Notes under the pieces: generated by a model
Told to the model about the DNA's origin: nothing
The model's database searches: none
What the model saw: the letters and a program-made list of their open reading frames with translations, nothing else
Source of the DNA: JAAYJR01 sp964611525
GTDB taxonomy: Bacteria > Bacteroidota > Bacteroidia > Bacteroidales > Prolixibacteraceae
Length of the DNA stretch: 16,775 nt
NCBI GenBank assembly: GCA_964611525.1
Contig: CAZTAL010000032.1
Span: 1-16,775 of the forward strand
Direction of reading: 5' to 3'
Program-made: the position numbers and the translations under genes
Shown: positions 1 to 8,201 of the stretch, piece by piece
Layout of the letters: the number at the start of each line of letters is the position of its first letter
Position numbering within the stretch: position 1 is the stretch's first letter

Positions 1-1359
1 ACAGGAGCTTCTATGATAGTGGGAACTCCAAACTTGCTGGCATCATGTAAAAACGATAAACAAATGAAAAACATTCAAATCAGTGAAGTGAATTCCAATT
101 TTGAACGGGAACCACTCATTCGACCGTTTGGATTTAAAGGCGGTTACATGACCGAAATATGGCAAACTGCATCCTGGATGAAAAGTGCTTCAGGCATTTC
201 AAAAGTTGGTTTATGCACACAGAATGTGTTATGGTCTGATGCGGACGTTTTTGCTCAAAACTCCGAAAGTGGAGGTAACGCTATAATGTATGCCATGACC
301 GAGTATGCCATGCAAATGTTAAAAGGGCAAACATTCACCGACCCTGTCGGGTTACTGGATGAGATATGGAAAGAAGTGCTGGAATATGGAAAAAAAATAA
401 CCGGGAATCCAAACTTACGTGAGACTTTTGCATTAAATGCCCTGGTTGGTGTTGACAATGCAATCTGGATGCTGTATGCAAAAGAAAATAGCTTTGACAC
501 CTTCGATGAAATGATTCCTGAAAAATGGCGTCCTGCCGTTTCGCACCGGAGTAAAACAGTTGCCAGCATCCCGCTGATGGCTTATTCCATACCAGTTTCT
601 GAAATAAAGCAGGCAGTGGAAGATGGTTATTTCTTTATGAAAATAAAAATAGGGCAACCTGGCACACAGGAAGAAATGCTGGAAAAGGACAAAGCCCGGT
701 TAACCGAAATACATAACGCAATTGGTCATTATACTACTACGCATTCAGAAAACGGTAAATTGCCCTATTATTTTGATGCAAACGGCCGTTATGAAAAAAA
801 AGAAACCCTTCTTAGACTAATTGATCATGCTAAGAAAATAGGTGCTTTTGATCAGATTGCCGTTATTGAAGAACCCTTTCCCGAAAAATTAAAAATAGAT
901 GTGAGTGATATACCTTTAAGATTAGCTGCGGATGAAAGTGCTCATACCGATGCCTATGCTATTGAACGGATTGAGATGGGGTATAAGGCCATCGCTTTAA
1001 AAGCCATTGCAAAAACCCTCAGCATAACATTAAAAATTGCTAATGTTGCTAAACAGCGTAATGTTCCTTGTTTCTGTGCAGATCTTACCGTAAATCCTAT
1101 TTTAGTTGACTGGAATAAAAATGTCGCTGCCCGCCTTGATCCTTTCCCTGGGCTAGGTACCGGCCTGCTGGAAACAAATGGCCACCAGAATTATAAAAAC
1201 TGGAAGCAAATGGAAAGCTATCATCCCTATACCGATGCACGGTGGAAAAAAACAATTAATGGCGTTTTTAATTTATGTGACGATTTCTACAAAACAAGCG
1301 GAGGAATTTTGACAGATTCAGAACATTATAAAAAGATGTTTAATATTCAGACTTCTTAA
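1..1359 (+). CDS. Enolase-superfamily (mandelate racemase/muconate lactonizing type) enzyme, probable Tat-exported lipoprotein, 5' truncated
   Basis: The barrel motifs of the superfamily are present (numbered from the Met at position 13): KIK at 210-212 on strand 2, metal ligands D255 (FDANG), E286 (IEEP) and D307/E308 (AADES), and K330 on strand 6. Lysines on both sides of the active site are typical of the MLE/dipeptide-epimerase subgroup, which abstracts a proton alpha to a carboxylate as an epimerase, racemase or dehydratase. The substrate cannot be told. The frame is open to the window edge: codons 1-12 read TGAS, and the peptide TGASMIVGTPNLLASC looks like the end of a Tat signal with a lipobox (LASC, Cys12). 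The true start is therefore probably upstream, and the ATG at 13 is internal even though AGGAG precedes it. A periplasmic or outer-membrane lipoprotein would be unusual for this normally cytosolic superfamily. The gene points toward, and is separated by the insertion sequence from, the convergent glycosidase operon. Confidence 0.8.
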   Translation, partial: TGASMIVGTPNLLASCKNDKQMKNIQISEVNSNFEREPLIRPFGFKGGYMTEIWQTASWMKSASGISKVGLCTQNVLWSDADVFAQNSESGGNAIMYAMTEYAMQMLKGQTFTDPVGLLDEIWKEVLEYGKKITGNPNLRETFALNALVGVDNAIWMLYAKENSFDTFDEMIPEKWRPAVSHRSKTVASIPLMAYSIPVSEIKQAVEDGYFFMKIKIGQPGTQEEMLEKDKARLTEIHNAIGHYTTTHSENGKLPYYFDANGRYEKKETLLRLIDHAKKIGAFDQIAVIEEPFPEKLKIDVSDIPLRLAADESAHTDAYAIERIEMGYKAIALKAIAKTLSITLKIANVAKQRNVPCFCADLTVNPILVDWNKNVAARLDPFPGLGTGLLETNGHQNYKNWKQMESYHPYTDARWKKTINGVFNLCDDFYKTSGGILTDSEHYKKMFNIQTS

Positions 1360-1661
1360 AACCCTTTATGTCTAAAACGTATTATTACAAAATCCCTTTG
1401 AATTTTTTAATTTGCTATCAAACTTACATAAAAATTCTACTTAAATATCTAAATTGAATTTTTTGAGTCGGTTTTATCACCGGCATTAAGACAAAAGTTA
1501 TTTTATCGTGGCCAATTTAGTTTAACTCCAGTCAAAAATATTCTATATCCCTTGTCTTTTGGGCATAATATGCCCCTTAATTTTCATTTTCTGAGCTAAT
1601 AGAACGTACCTATCCCATAAATTCTCGAGTTTATCATGATATTTTCATCCTTTCTTTGTTT
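1360..1661. other. Non-coding stretch between the enolase-like gene and the transposase remnant
   Basis: This AT-rich stretch holds no credible gene. It contains the likely left end of the insertion sequence (about 1528) and a small perfect hairpin at 1561-1575. No clear terminator was seen directly after the enolase-like gene. The part from about 1528 to 1661 would be the non-coding 3' region of the element. Confidence 0.5.
1561..1575. repeat. Small perfect hairpin GGGCAT-AAT-ATGCCC
   Basis: The sequence GGGCATAATATGCCC has 6-bp arms around a 3-nt loop. On the plus strand it is followed by a loose T-rich stretch (ttaattttcatttt), so it might weakly terminate transcripts coming from the enolase-like gene. 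On the minus strand there is no U-tract. It lies inside the proposed insertion element. Confidence 0.4.
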
Positions 1662-3004
1662 TTATGCCGCTGCGATGAGCCTGTCAAGCTCCACCCAGTC
1701 GGCTTTGTAAAAATGATGTTCATATAATTTTATTTCCATTTGATGGCCGCTACTGGTTATTTTGGCAAGAACTGATATAAACCAGTCAATAAATGTCCGG
1801 TGTTTCTGACTCCTGAATTTGCTCTTCTTTTGGCGCATAACTGCCACAAAATATAGTTCGCCCAAAAATCATCTGTCAGTGTAGCTCCTGCCATGGGTTG
1901 CCCTTTTATCTGTTCAATCCATATTTTGCTCCGCAGATTTTGCACATTCGCTTGCCAATTCAAAACAAGTTTTGATTGGTCTCGCTCAGCGCAAAATTCA
2001 CTTGTGAAACGTTGTTTGTAAATCTCATGAAATTGGATAGCATACATGTCGTAAATACTTGTATAACAGGAATATTGACAAACCGGAACAATGGATTTTT
2101 CACCAAAATATTCAACCTCTACATATTCTTTAACACTGCGTATGGCTTGCAATGTCCTTGACTTGCTCCATACATGTGCTTTATAGGTAAACTCACAGAT
2201 TTCAATATCTTTCATCCCTTTGATCGGCTCCCAGATTTTAGATTCAAGCAACTTTTCCAGGTTCTTCATTTTCATCTCATTACAATTATTTATCTTCAAA
2301 GGTATGAGATGGAACTCGTCAATCATTTTGTAGTCCAAGTATGAAAAATTTTTCTTGACTCGTTTCACTTTGACAAGATAATCCAAACCATAAGATTCCA
2401 ATAAATCGAAAAGCTCCCCTGAAAAAAAGTCACTGTCAGCCCGGAAGAATACCTTATCTATGGTTTCAGGCAAACTGATTTTTACTTCCTTGAGAAAATC
2501 AGCAATGCCGTTGCTTATATAGGCTGAACCTGTTCTAAACCATGTATAGTACAATAGCTTCATTTCACTGACAAAAACTAAAAGGGAATGGTAGTTGTTC
2601 GCGCCTTTTTTTGTTGTATTAAATCCTTTGGCTGCCCCTTCCTGGTTGCCGCATACCGACTTTACTGTTGAGTCAGCATCCAACGTTATACTTGTCAGAG
2701 CGCTTTCCTTTAACCAATAGGCATTTTTTGACAACAAAACGGATTGTAATTTTCGGACACCATTTTGGCCAAATTTCTTTAACGCTATAGATATAGCATT
2801 CTCGTTTATTGCCTTATTAAGTTCCAATAAAACCCTAACCAAACCATCACCAGTAAAAGAAGATACCCTGCAAATACAGTTTATTCCGCAAAAAGATGCC
2901 ATGACAATGGAAATCATAACCTGATTAATCCCAAATTTTGTAGCGCTATGCCATTCGGTTGGAAATAGGGTAATGATAGATTTTATGATGCCTTGTTTGT
3001 TCAT
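1662..3004 (-). pseudogene. IS1380-family transposase, frameshifted near its C-terminus
   Basis: This is a DDE transposase. The long frame from 3004 gives 415 aa, with D109/D111 in LDADST, D190 in FRADSDFF and a candidate E364 in WIEQIKG. The FRADS-type motif followed by this C-terminal E region is characteristic of IS1380-family enzymes. After the segment FWANYILWQLCAKRR (ends about residue 394) the frame drifts into 20-odd unrelated residues and stops at 1757. The expected C-terminal family sequence (RTFIDWFISVLAKITSSG, then KLYEHHFYKADW) continues in another frame to a stop at 1662. Adding one base in the A4 run (T4 at 1828-1831 on the plus strand) joins the frames into a protein of about 446 aa. 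No good slippery heptamer sits in register, so a deletion (or a sequencing error) is more likely than programmed frameshifting. Confidence 0.8.
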
Positions 3005-3199
3005 GTGTTTTGCTATTGTGTTAAGACCTGAATACCTGGTAATGTTATTCCCTGTGAATGAGGTTTTAACAACTTTTGATTGGCCGTTTAATTTTTTATT
3101 TGTATTTTTTATCCTTAATGTGATGTTTTTATCTTATTTTTTTTATTCTAAATATCTGAATAATAAGCAATTAATAACAATTTTTCTAATTATTAATTA

Positions 3200-3213
3200 A
3201 CCTTTTTAAAGGT
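3200..3213 (-). terminator. Weak hairpin downstream of the GH27-like gene
   Basis: ACCTTT-TT-AAAGGT forms 6-bp arms just past the stop codon of the minus-strand operon. The stem is AT-rich and what follows on the minus strand (TAATTAATTAG) is only weakly U-rich. It could mark the end of the operon, but the support is modest. Confidence 0.3.
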
Positions 3214-3218
3214 ATATA

Positions 3219-4829
3219 TTATTTATGTAATTGTAAAAGTGCCACTCCATTCGGACTCAATTTCATGGATATCCTGTCTTTGTATGATCCGATTTCTTTT
3301 TGTCGCCATACATCGTAAACAGAAAATAGATCGGAGTTTTTCAATTCACTCCATTTTATTTCTATAACACTTTTATTGTTTGAATCTTTGTTAAAAACAG
3401 CAAGAACTTTTGAGCCGTCAGACAGTTTTTTAAACATTATTGTTTCATTGTCATTGTCCCTGATAATCTCCGCAACATGTCCCAGCGCATCCTGGTTAAT
3501 ATTTACCACATCAGCATTTGCCAGCAACCTCACAGTGAATTCATCAATTTCATTAATATCGCAGGAAAAGAAAAAAGGAGCACAGATGATTGACCAAAGG
3601 GTAACATACTGGTATCGCTGGTTAGTATTTAAAGGAATTTCTTCAGAAGGCTCTCCCATTTTAGTTACATCTTTGATTCTGTGGATATACATAAAATCGG
3701 GATCATTCCACTGTCCGGGTTTACTGTAATGACGCAATTCCCCTGCAATTCTCAGTGCCTGCTTGAAATAATTTTTTACGTTATGGTTAAGGCCCCCGCC
3801 AATACGCCATGATTGAATTCCAATGGAAGGCGCCCATGTCCACGGTTCCTCTTGTCCGTACTGACAAAGATTGAAAAGTATGTCACGATCCTGAACACGT
3901 AGATAATTAGCCATTGATTCCCAAAAATCTTTAGTCTCAAATCCCGGAACCGTATTTTTCAATTCCCTGAGAGGTCTTCCTCCGCTGCATTGATCATATT
4001 TGAGAAGATCAAAACCCCAACGGGCATATTGATCTGCATCTGCTCTCTCGTGACCATAAGAACCCATCCATCTTTGACATGTTGTTTTTCCGGGACTGCT
4101 ATATATTCCAGCTTTTAACCCTTTACTGTGGATATAATCTGTCATAGCCTTCATGTCAGAAAATTTTCCATTGGGCAAAACATTTCCCTTCGCGTCCCGG
4201 ATGTCGCCGATTATTCCGTTAGCCTTGTAATCGTAAGCAGCATGTTTCTTTTTAACCTGTTCCGGACGTTCATCATACATTTCCTGATTTAACCGCATCC
4301 AGCAATCATCAATTCCGATGTACCGGAAGCCTGCATCTGCCAGTCCTTTTTCCACAAAGATATCAGCAGCAGTGCGCATTATTTCATCCGAAACAGTTAC
4401 CATATGTCCACCCCATGAGTTCCATCCTGTGGGCGGTGTGAGTGCTATTTTTTCGTCAACAATGATTTTAAACTCACGTGAAATTTGGCCGTGCTTATTA
4501 CCGGCAGTAATTATTAACTGATAATCACCTTTTTTATCAGGAACTTTTCCCGAGATTATACCATTTTCTGAATCGAACAGAAGTCCTTCCGGCAAACCTT
4601 CTGCTTTAAAAATTATCGGGCGTTCACCCTGACAGGGAATACGGAATATAAATTTTTTACCAGGCCTCACTCCGTAAACTTTCGGGCCGTTAATACGGGG
4701 GGATTTTTCAGGCAGGGGAGTAAGAATCTCTTTTTCGCCAATAGTACCGTCATAAATGTTTTGGGAAGATAATATACTCACATTACTAATAATAGTGAGC
4801 AGCAGAATAATAATTTTAAATCTGTTCAT
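3219..4829 (-). CDS. GH27 alpha-galactosidase-like exported protein with N-terminal Ig-like domain; catalytic acid/base apparently replaced
   Basis: The 536-aa protein has a signal peptide (residues 1-22), an Ig-like cadherin/putative-Ig domain (about 45-125, with the typical LPEGLLFDSENGIISG signature) and a GH27 TIM barrel from about 130. Barrel marks include TPPTGWNSWG (131-140), GIDDCW (172-177), GSYGHE, the nucleophile D279 in LLKYDQCSG, and PGQWNDPDF (371-379). GH27 enzymes are retaining alpha-galactosidases, N-acetylgalactosaminidases or beta-L-arabinopyranosidases. The acid/base normally lies as D in a WRxxxD-type motif; here the segment is WRIGGGLNHN (341-350), so the aligned residue is G346 (codon GGC, one transition from GAC). 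The protein may be inactive, use another acid, or have shifted specificity. It is the last gene of the operon, 13 bp after the sulfatase, and is probably exported to the periplasm or cell surface. Confidence 0.85.
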   Translation of the reverse strand: MNRFKIIILLLTIISNVSILSSQNIYDGTIGEKEILTPLPEKSPRINGPKVYGVRPGKKFIFRIPCQGERPIIFKAEGLPEGLLFDSENGIISGKVPDKKGDYQLIITAGNKHGQISREFKIIVDEKIALTPPTGWNSWGGHMVTVSDEIMRTAADIFVEKGLADAGFRYIGIDDCWMRLNQEMYDERPEQVKKKHAAYDYKANGIIGDIRDAKGNVLPNGKFSDMKAMTDYIHSKGLKAGIYSSPGKTTCQRWMGSYGHERADADQYARWGFDLLKYDQCSGGRPLRELKNTVPGFETKDFWESMANYLRVQDRDILFNLCQYGQEEPWTWAPSIGIQSWRIGGGLNHNVKNYFKQALRIAGELRHYSKPGQWNDPDFMYIHRIKDVTKMGEPSEEIPLNTNQRYQYVTLWSIICAPFFFSCDINEIDEFTVRLLANADVVNINQDALGHVAEIIRDNDNETIMFKKLSDGSKVLAVFNKDSNNKSVIEIKWSELKNSDLFSVYDVWRQKEIGSYKDRISMKLSPNGVALLQLHK

Positions 4830-4842
4830 TTGTTTTTATTTG

Positions 4843-6381
4843 TTACTTCAATTCAAGTTGTTGAATATCACTAAATTCTTTACCTCTTATTCTTTCAAAG
4901 GTCTCAACCATTTCCCGTAGTTTTTCAGGATTTTGTTTTGCCAGATTATTTTGTTCTCCCAGATCTTTGCTTAAGTTATATAATTGGAATTCGTGTGAGT
5001 TGCCCAGTTCAATATTAACATTTTTGTTAACCGCAGGTCCTTCGTAAGGAGGTATCATTATCCATTCTCCTTTTTGAAGAGCGGTACGTGAAGTAGCCTC
5101 CATAACAAGTTCTTCACGACCATCCTGACTTTTTCCTAATAGAACATCGAGTAATTCCTGGCTGTCAGGTCCCCTTGTTTCGCTTCCAACAAGTTGTGAC
5201 AGTGATGATATTATATCGATGTGACAAATGAGTGCATCAGATTCAACATGGGTAATTTTATCTTTCCAGTAAACAACAAAAGGAACGCGCGTACCTGCTT
5301 CAAAAAGACTGTATTTTCCTCCTCTCAGCGGTCCCCATGGAGTATGGTCCCCTAATTTTTCTACAGCATCGTCTATGTAACCGTCATTTAATACCGGACC
5401 GTTGTCACTCGAAAAAATAACTAATGTATTTTCACTCAATTCTTCTTTTTCGAGAGTTTTCATAAATTCTCCAATACACCAGTCAGCTTCAACAATAACA
5501 TCACCACGAGGCCCCATTCCCGATAACCCAACAAACCGAGGGTGGGGAGTCCTGGGAACGTGGGGTTGCTGCAGAGCATAATAGAGAAAGAATTTTTCAT
5601 CCTTATGTTGTTTCACAAATTCCTTTGCTTTATTAAGGAAAGTATCTGCCATGTCCTCGTCAACCCACTTTGCATTTTCTCCGCCCTTCATAAACCCTAT
5701 TCGCGGAATACCATTTACTATGCTGCTATTATGACCATGGTCCCACATCATTTTGCACAGCTCAGGATTATCCTTGCCGGTAGGTTCTCCTTCGAAATTT
5801 TTTTTGTAATTTACTTGTATGGGATCATCTTCTTCCAGTCCGACTACCTTACCGTTTTCAATATAAACGGTTGGCACACGGTCCTGCGTAGCTGCCATAA
5901 TAAATGAATAATCAAAACCCACTTCATTGGGTCCGGGTGATATCTTTTTATTCCAATCTACGTTGCCGTCACCGAGACCCATGTGCCATTTCCCGACAAT
6001 GCCGGTTTGATAACCTTGTTCTTTCAGCATTTTGGGAATGGTCACCTGATCGGTTCCGATCAGAAGAGGTGCTGTTCCTGATAATATTTTAGCATTTTTG
6101 TTGCGCCACGGATACTGACCTGTCATCAGAGCATAACGACTGGGTGAACATGTAGCAGAAGAGGAATGACCATTAGTGAAGCGAACACCTGATTCAGCAA
6201 GTTTATCCATGTTCGGAGTATTAATTTCGGTAGCCCCATAAGCACCTACATCTCCGTATCCCAGATCATCCATGTAAATAATAACGATATTCGGTTTCTC
6301 GGTCATTTGGGACGATTTGTTTTGTCCTGACTGACAACCGGCAAATAAAGTTATTAGCATTATTAATTTGATGATCTTCAT
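4843..6381 (-). CDS. S1-family sulfatase, lipoprotein
   Basis: This 512-aa formylglycine sulfatase removes sulfate esters from a carbohydrate. A lipoprotein signal ends at LFAGC (Cys16), so the enzyme is probably anchored in an outer or periplasmic membrane face. The maturation motif CSPSR begins at C78, which an anaerobic or aerobic sulfatase-maturing enzyme would convert to formylglycine. Metal and active-site residues are visible at D38/D39 (MDDLGYGD), K131 and H133 (GKWHMG), H274 (QQPHVP), D326/N327 (SSDNGP) and K356 (RGGKYS). Length is normal for the family and the protein looks intact. It sits between the fucosidase (51 bp upstream) and the GH27-like gene (13 bp downstream), as expected for stepwise desulfation and trimming of one glycan. 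The exact S1 subfamily and the sulfate position cleaved cannot be read from the sequence alone. Confidence 0.92.
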   Translation of the reverse strand: MKIIKLIMLITLFAGCQSGQNKSSQMTEKPNIVIIYMDDLGYGDVGAYGATEINTPNMDKLAESGVRFTNGHSSSATCSPSRYALMTGQYPWRNKNAKILSGTAPLLIGTDQVTIPKMLKEQGYQTGIVGKWHMGLGDGNVDWNKKISPGPNEVGFDYSFIMAATQDRVPTVYIENGKVVGLEEDDPIQVNYKKNFEGEPTGKDNPELCKMMWDHGHNSSIVNGIPRIGFMKGGENAKWVDEDMADTFLNKAKEFVKQHKDEKFFLYYALQQPHVPRTPHPRFVGLSGMGPRGDVIVEADWCIGEFMKTLEKEELSENTLVIFSSDNGPVLNDGYIDDAVEKLGDHTPWGPLRGGKYSLFEAGTRVPFVVYWKDKITHVESDALICHIDIISSLSQLVGSETRGPDSQELLDVLLGKSQDGREELVMEATSRTALQKGEWIMIPPYEGPAVNKNVNIELGNSHEFQLYNLSKDLGEQNNLAKQNPEKLREMVETFERIRGKEFSDIQQLELK

Positions 6382-6432
6382 TTTAATTAGTTTTAAATAT
6401 CTTTAAAATATTTTTTTACAAATATATATTTT

Positions 6433-7965
6433 TTATTTATCGCATTCAATTTTGAAGACAACAGCCATATCATTAACAACTTCATCAGGGGTAGTAACTT
6501 TTAGCCCTTCTTCTGCCAGTTCATAGTCAATCTTCCCCTTGTATCCCAGCAATGTTACTTCCCTGATCTTTTCAGGGGACTTCCATTCATCTGCGGCAAA
6601 TGATTCCAGAAGGATACTTTCATTATTCCCCGGCCAGCCCAGAATAATGGCATAAATTATATTTCCTTTTGTTGTATATCGTATATCCTTTGGAGAATAT
6701 TTTATTTTCAGGAATTCACGGTGATGACTGAAATGGCCTTCCGGTTCTTTGGTCGGTCCTTCTCCAAAGGTATACCATGGACGTGTTTCATATATTGACT
6801 CCCCGTATTTAGAAAGCCAGTCACCCATTTTTATAAGGACATTTTTTTGTTCCTGAGGTATTGTGCCGTTTGCTTTAGGAGAAATGTTCAGGAGAAGTAC
6901 ACCATTTTTGCTGACAATATCTATCAGGACATGCAGGACATCCTCCGGGAGTTTTATCTGTAAGTCTTCAGTATAGCACCAGCTTCCGGTACTTATTGTT
7001 TCATCGGTCATCCAGGCTTTTTCTCCCATCTTGTTTTTACGTGATTTTTCCAGGTCGTTAACGCTGACTTCCAGGGGGAGGTCGTCTTGTTTGCGGACGA
7101 TCACAACTTCTTTATCCCATTCTTTTGCCTGGTTTAAGTAATAGGCACAAAATTTTTGCTGGTATTCTTCGGGAATCTGGTCGAGCCATGAATCGAACCA
7201 TATAATATCAGGATGGTATTTATCGATTACTTCTTTTAACTTTCCGAACCAAACCTCTTCCAGCCACTTTCCCTCCGGTATATTTCCGTAAAGATAATTA
7301 AGCTCCGGATCATCCTGTGCAGGAGGCATGCCTTCGAAGAGAGGATAGTGACTGTTTCTGAATGCACGCTGCGGATTGTCTGTATTATTTTCTATCTCTT
7401 GCTTTTCCCTTCCTTTATATCGCTGTAAATGTTTTGCATGGTGAAAGGTTGTTATCAGTTTCAGTCCTCTTTCATCAAATGCTTTTTTCAGTTCCCCTGT
7501 TATATCGCGTTCAGGACCTTTATCTGCGGCATTCCATGGGGTTACTTCACTGTTCCACATAGAAAAGCCATCATGATGCTCGGCTACAGGTCCTGCGAAC
7601 CGTGCACCGGCTTTTACGAACAAGTCGGCCCATTCCTCAGGATCAAAATTTTCAGCTTTGAACATAGGGACAAAATCATGATATCCGAATTCAGAAGGAT
7701 GACCATATTTTTCATGATGATGTTGATAAACATCGCTTCCTTTGAAATGCATACGGCGTGGATACCATTCCGTGCTATAGGCCGGTACTGAATAGACACC
7801 CCAGTGAAAGTATATTCCCAGTTTGGCATCTTTGAACCATTCAGGTTCTTCGTTATGCTGAGCAAGTGATTGCCAGTCACGCGTGTATTTTACTTCTTCT
7901 TTTTTAGTTGGAGTTTTGCACGAAATAAGTGCTGCGATCAGTAATACTAAAATAGTAGATCTCAT
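6433..7965 (-). CDS. GH29 alpha-L-fucosidase, lipoprotein
   Basis: The 510-aa protein starts with a lipoprotein signal (ALISC, Cys16). GH29 marks are WFKDAKLGIYFHWGVYSVP (43-61), EHHDGFSMW (129-137) and the nucleophile D258 in DIIWFDSW, followed by a conserved SKNGVLLLNISP block near the end of the barrel and a C-terminal beta-sandwich. GH29 enzymes are retaining alpha-L-fucosidases, and some accept the related L-galactose. It is the first gene of a three-gene minus-strand operon with the sulfatase and GH27-like protein, so sulfated fucose- or L-galactose-capped side chains are a reasonable substrate guess. The 236-bp region upstream is rich in inverted repeats, one with a LacI-operator look. 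The protein seems complete. Confidence 0.92.
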   Translation of the reverse strand: MRSTILVLLIAALISCKTPTKKEEVKYTRDWQSLAQHNEEPEWFKDAKLGIYFHWGVYSVPAYSTEWYPRRMHFKGSDVYQHHHEKYGHPSEFGYHDFVPMFKAENFDPEEWADLFVKAGARFAGPVAEHHDGFSMWNSEVTPWNAADKGPERDITGELKKAFDERGLKLITTFHHAKHLQRYKGREKQEIENNTDNPQRAFRNSHYPLFEGMPPAQDDPELNYLYGNIPEGKWLEEVWFGKLKEVIDKYHPDIIWFDSWLDQIPEEYQQKFCAYYLNQAKEWDKEVVIVRKQDDLPLEVSVNDLEKSRKNKMGEKAWMTDETISTGSWCYTEDLQIKLPEDVLHVLIDIVSKNGVLLLNISPKANGTIPQEQKNVLIKMGDWLSKYGESIYETRPWYTFGEGPTKEPEGHFSHHREFLKIKYSPKDIRYTTKGNIIYAIILGWPGNNESILLESFAADEWKSPEKIREVTLLGYKGKIDYELAEEGLKVTTPDEVVNDMAVVFKIECDK

Positions 7966-8201
7966 GTTATTAAAATTTTATTGTTTATATCACACCTAAA
8001 TATCTATAATAAAGATCTAGGAAAATTATAAATTATGATTTACAGTTTTAAACCGCCTTGCGGGAAATATTGCCTGTCTTAAAACTAACAACATATTGGT
8101 AACTTTTATGGCCTAAGCGCTTAATGTAATACTACATTTTACACCACTATTGTAAATGTTCTATCGTATTCGTTTCACAAAAGGATTAACAATATATATT
8201 T
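7966..8201 (-). promoter_or_regulatory. Upstream region of the GH29 operon with three inverted repeats
   Basis: Between manC and the fucosidase gene are: arms AGTTTTAA/TTAAAACT (8044-8051 and 8079-8086) enclosing a small CCGC-CTT-GCGG hairpin (8053-8063); the perfect palindrome TAAGCGCTTA (8114-8123); and imperfect arms ACATTTTACA/TGTAAATGT (8134-8143 and 8151-8159). One or more may end the manC transcript, and the GC-centred palindrome could be an operator. A clear TAnnTTTG promoter element was not found. Confidence 0.4.
8114..8123. promoter_or_regulatory. Candidate LacI-family operator TAAGCGCTTA
   Basis: This perfect 10-bp palindrome with a central CG resembles LacI/GalR-family operators (core AAGCGCTT). 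It lies about 150 bp upstream of the fucosidase start, and a LacI-type regulator is encoded at 12308. The link between the two is inference. Confidence 0.4.

Larger units (their letters stand above)
1528..3083 (-). mobile_element. IS1380-family-like insertion sequence (boundaries tentative)
   Basis: The element is recognised by its transposase. Proposed ends are CCAGTCAAAA at 1528-1537 and TTTTGATTGG at 3074-3083, whose reverse complement is CCAATCAAAA. These give a 9/10 imperfect terminal inverted repeat and a length of about 1.56 kb, which suits the family. TTTAA occurs near both outer edges (1521-1525 and 3086-3090), but its offset differs by one to two bases, so a target duplication is not proven. 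The element lies between two convergent transcription units and interrupts no recognisable gene. The ends are a guess; the presence of the element is secure. Confidence 0.6.

Noticed and set aside
1820..1835. Programmed -1 frameshift in the transposase
   Set aside because: The in-frame codons GCC AAA AGA do not form a slippery heptamer and no downstream stimulatory structure was evident, so a deletion is the simpler explanation.
1434..3163. ATTCT...AAATATCT similarity on both sides of the insertion sequence as a target duplication
   Set aside because: It is too long and contains a 4-base indel, unlike the short duplications of this family; TAAATATCT also occurs elsewhere in the window.
2973..3200. 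75-codon plus-strand frame rich in hydrophobic residues upstream of the transposase
   Set aside because: It overlaps the transposase start on the opposite strand and lies in AT-rich DNA, where hydrophobic frames arise by chance.
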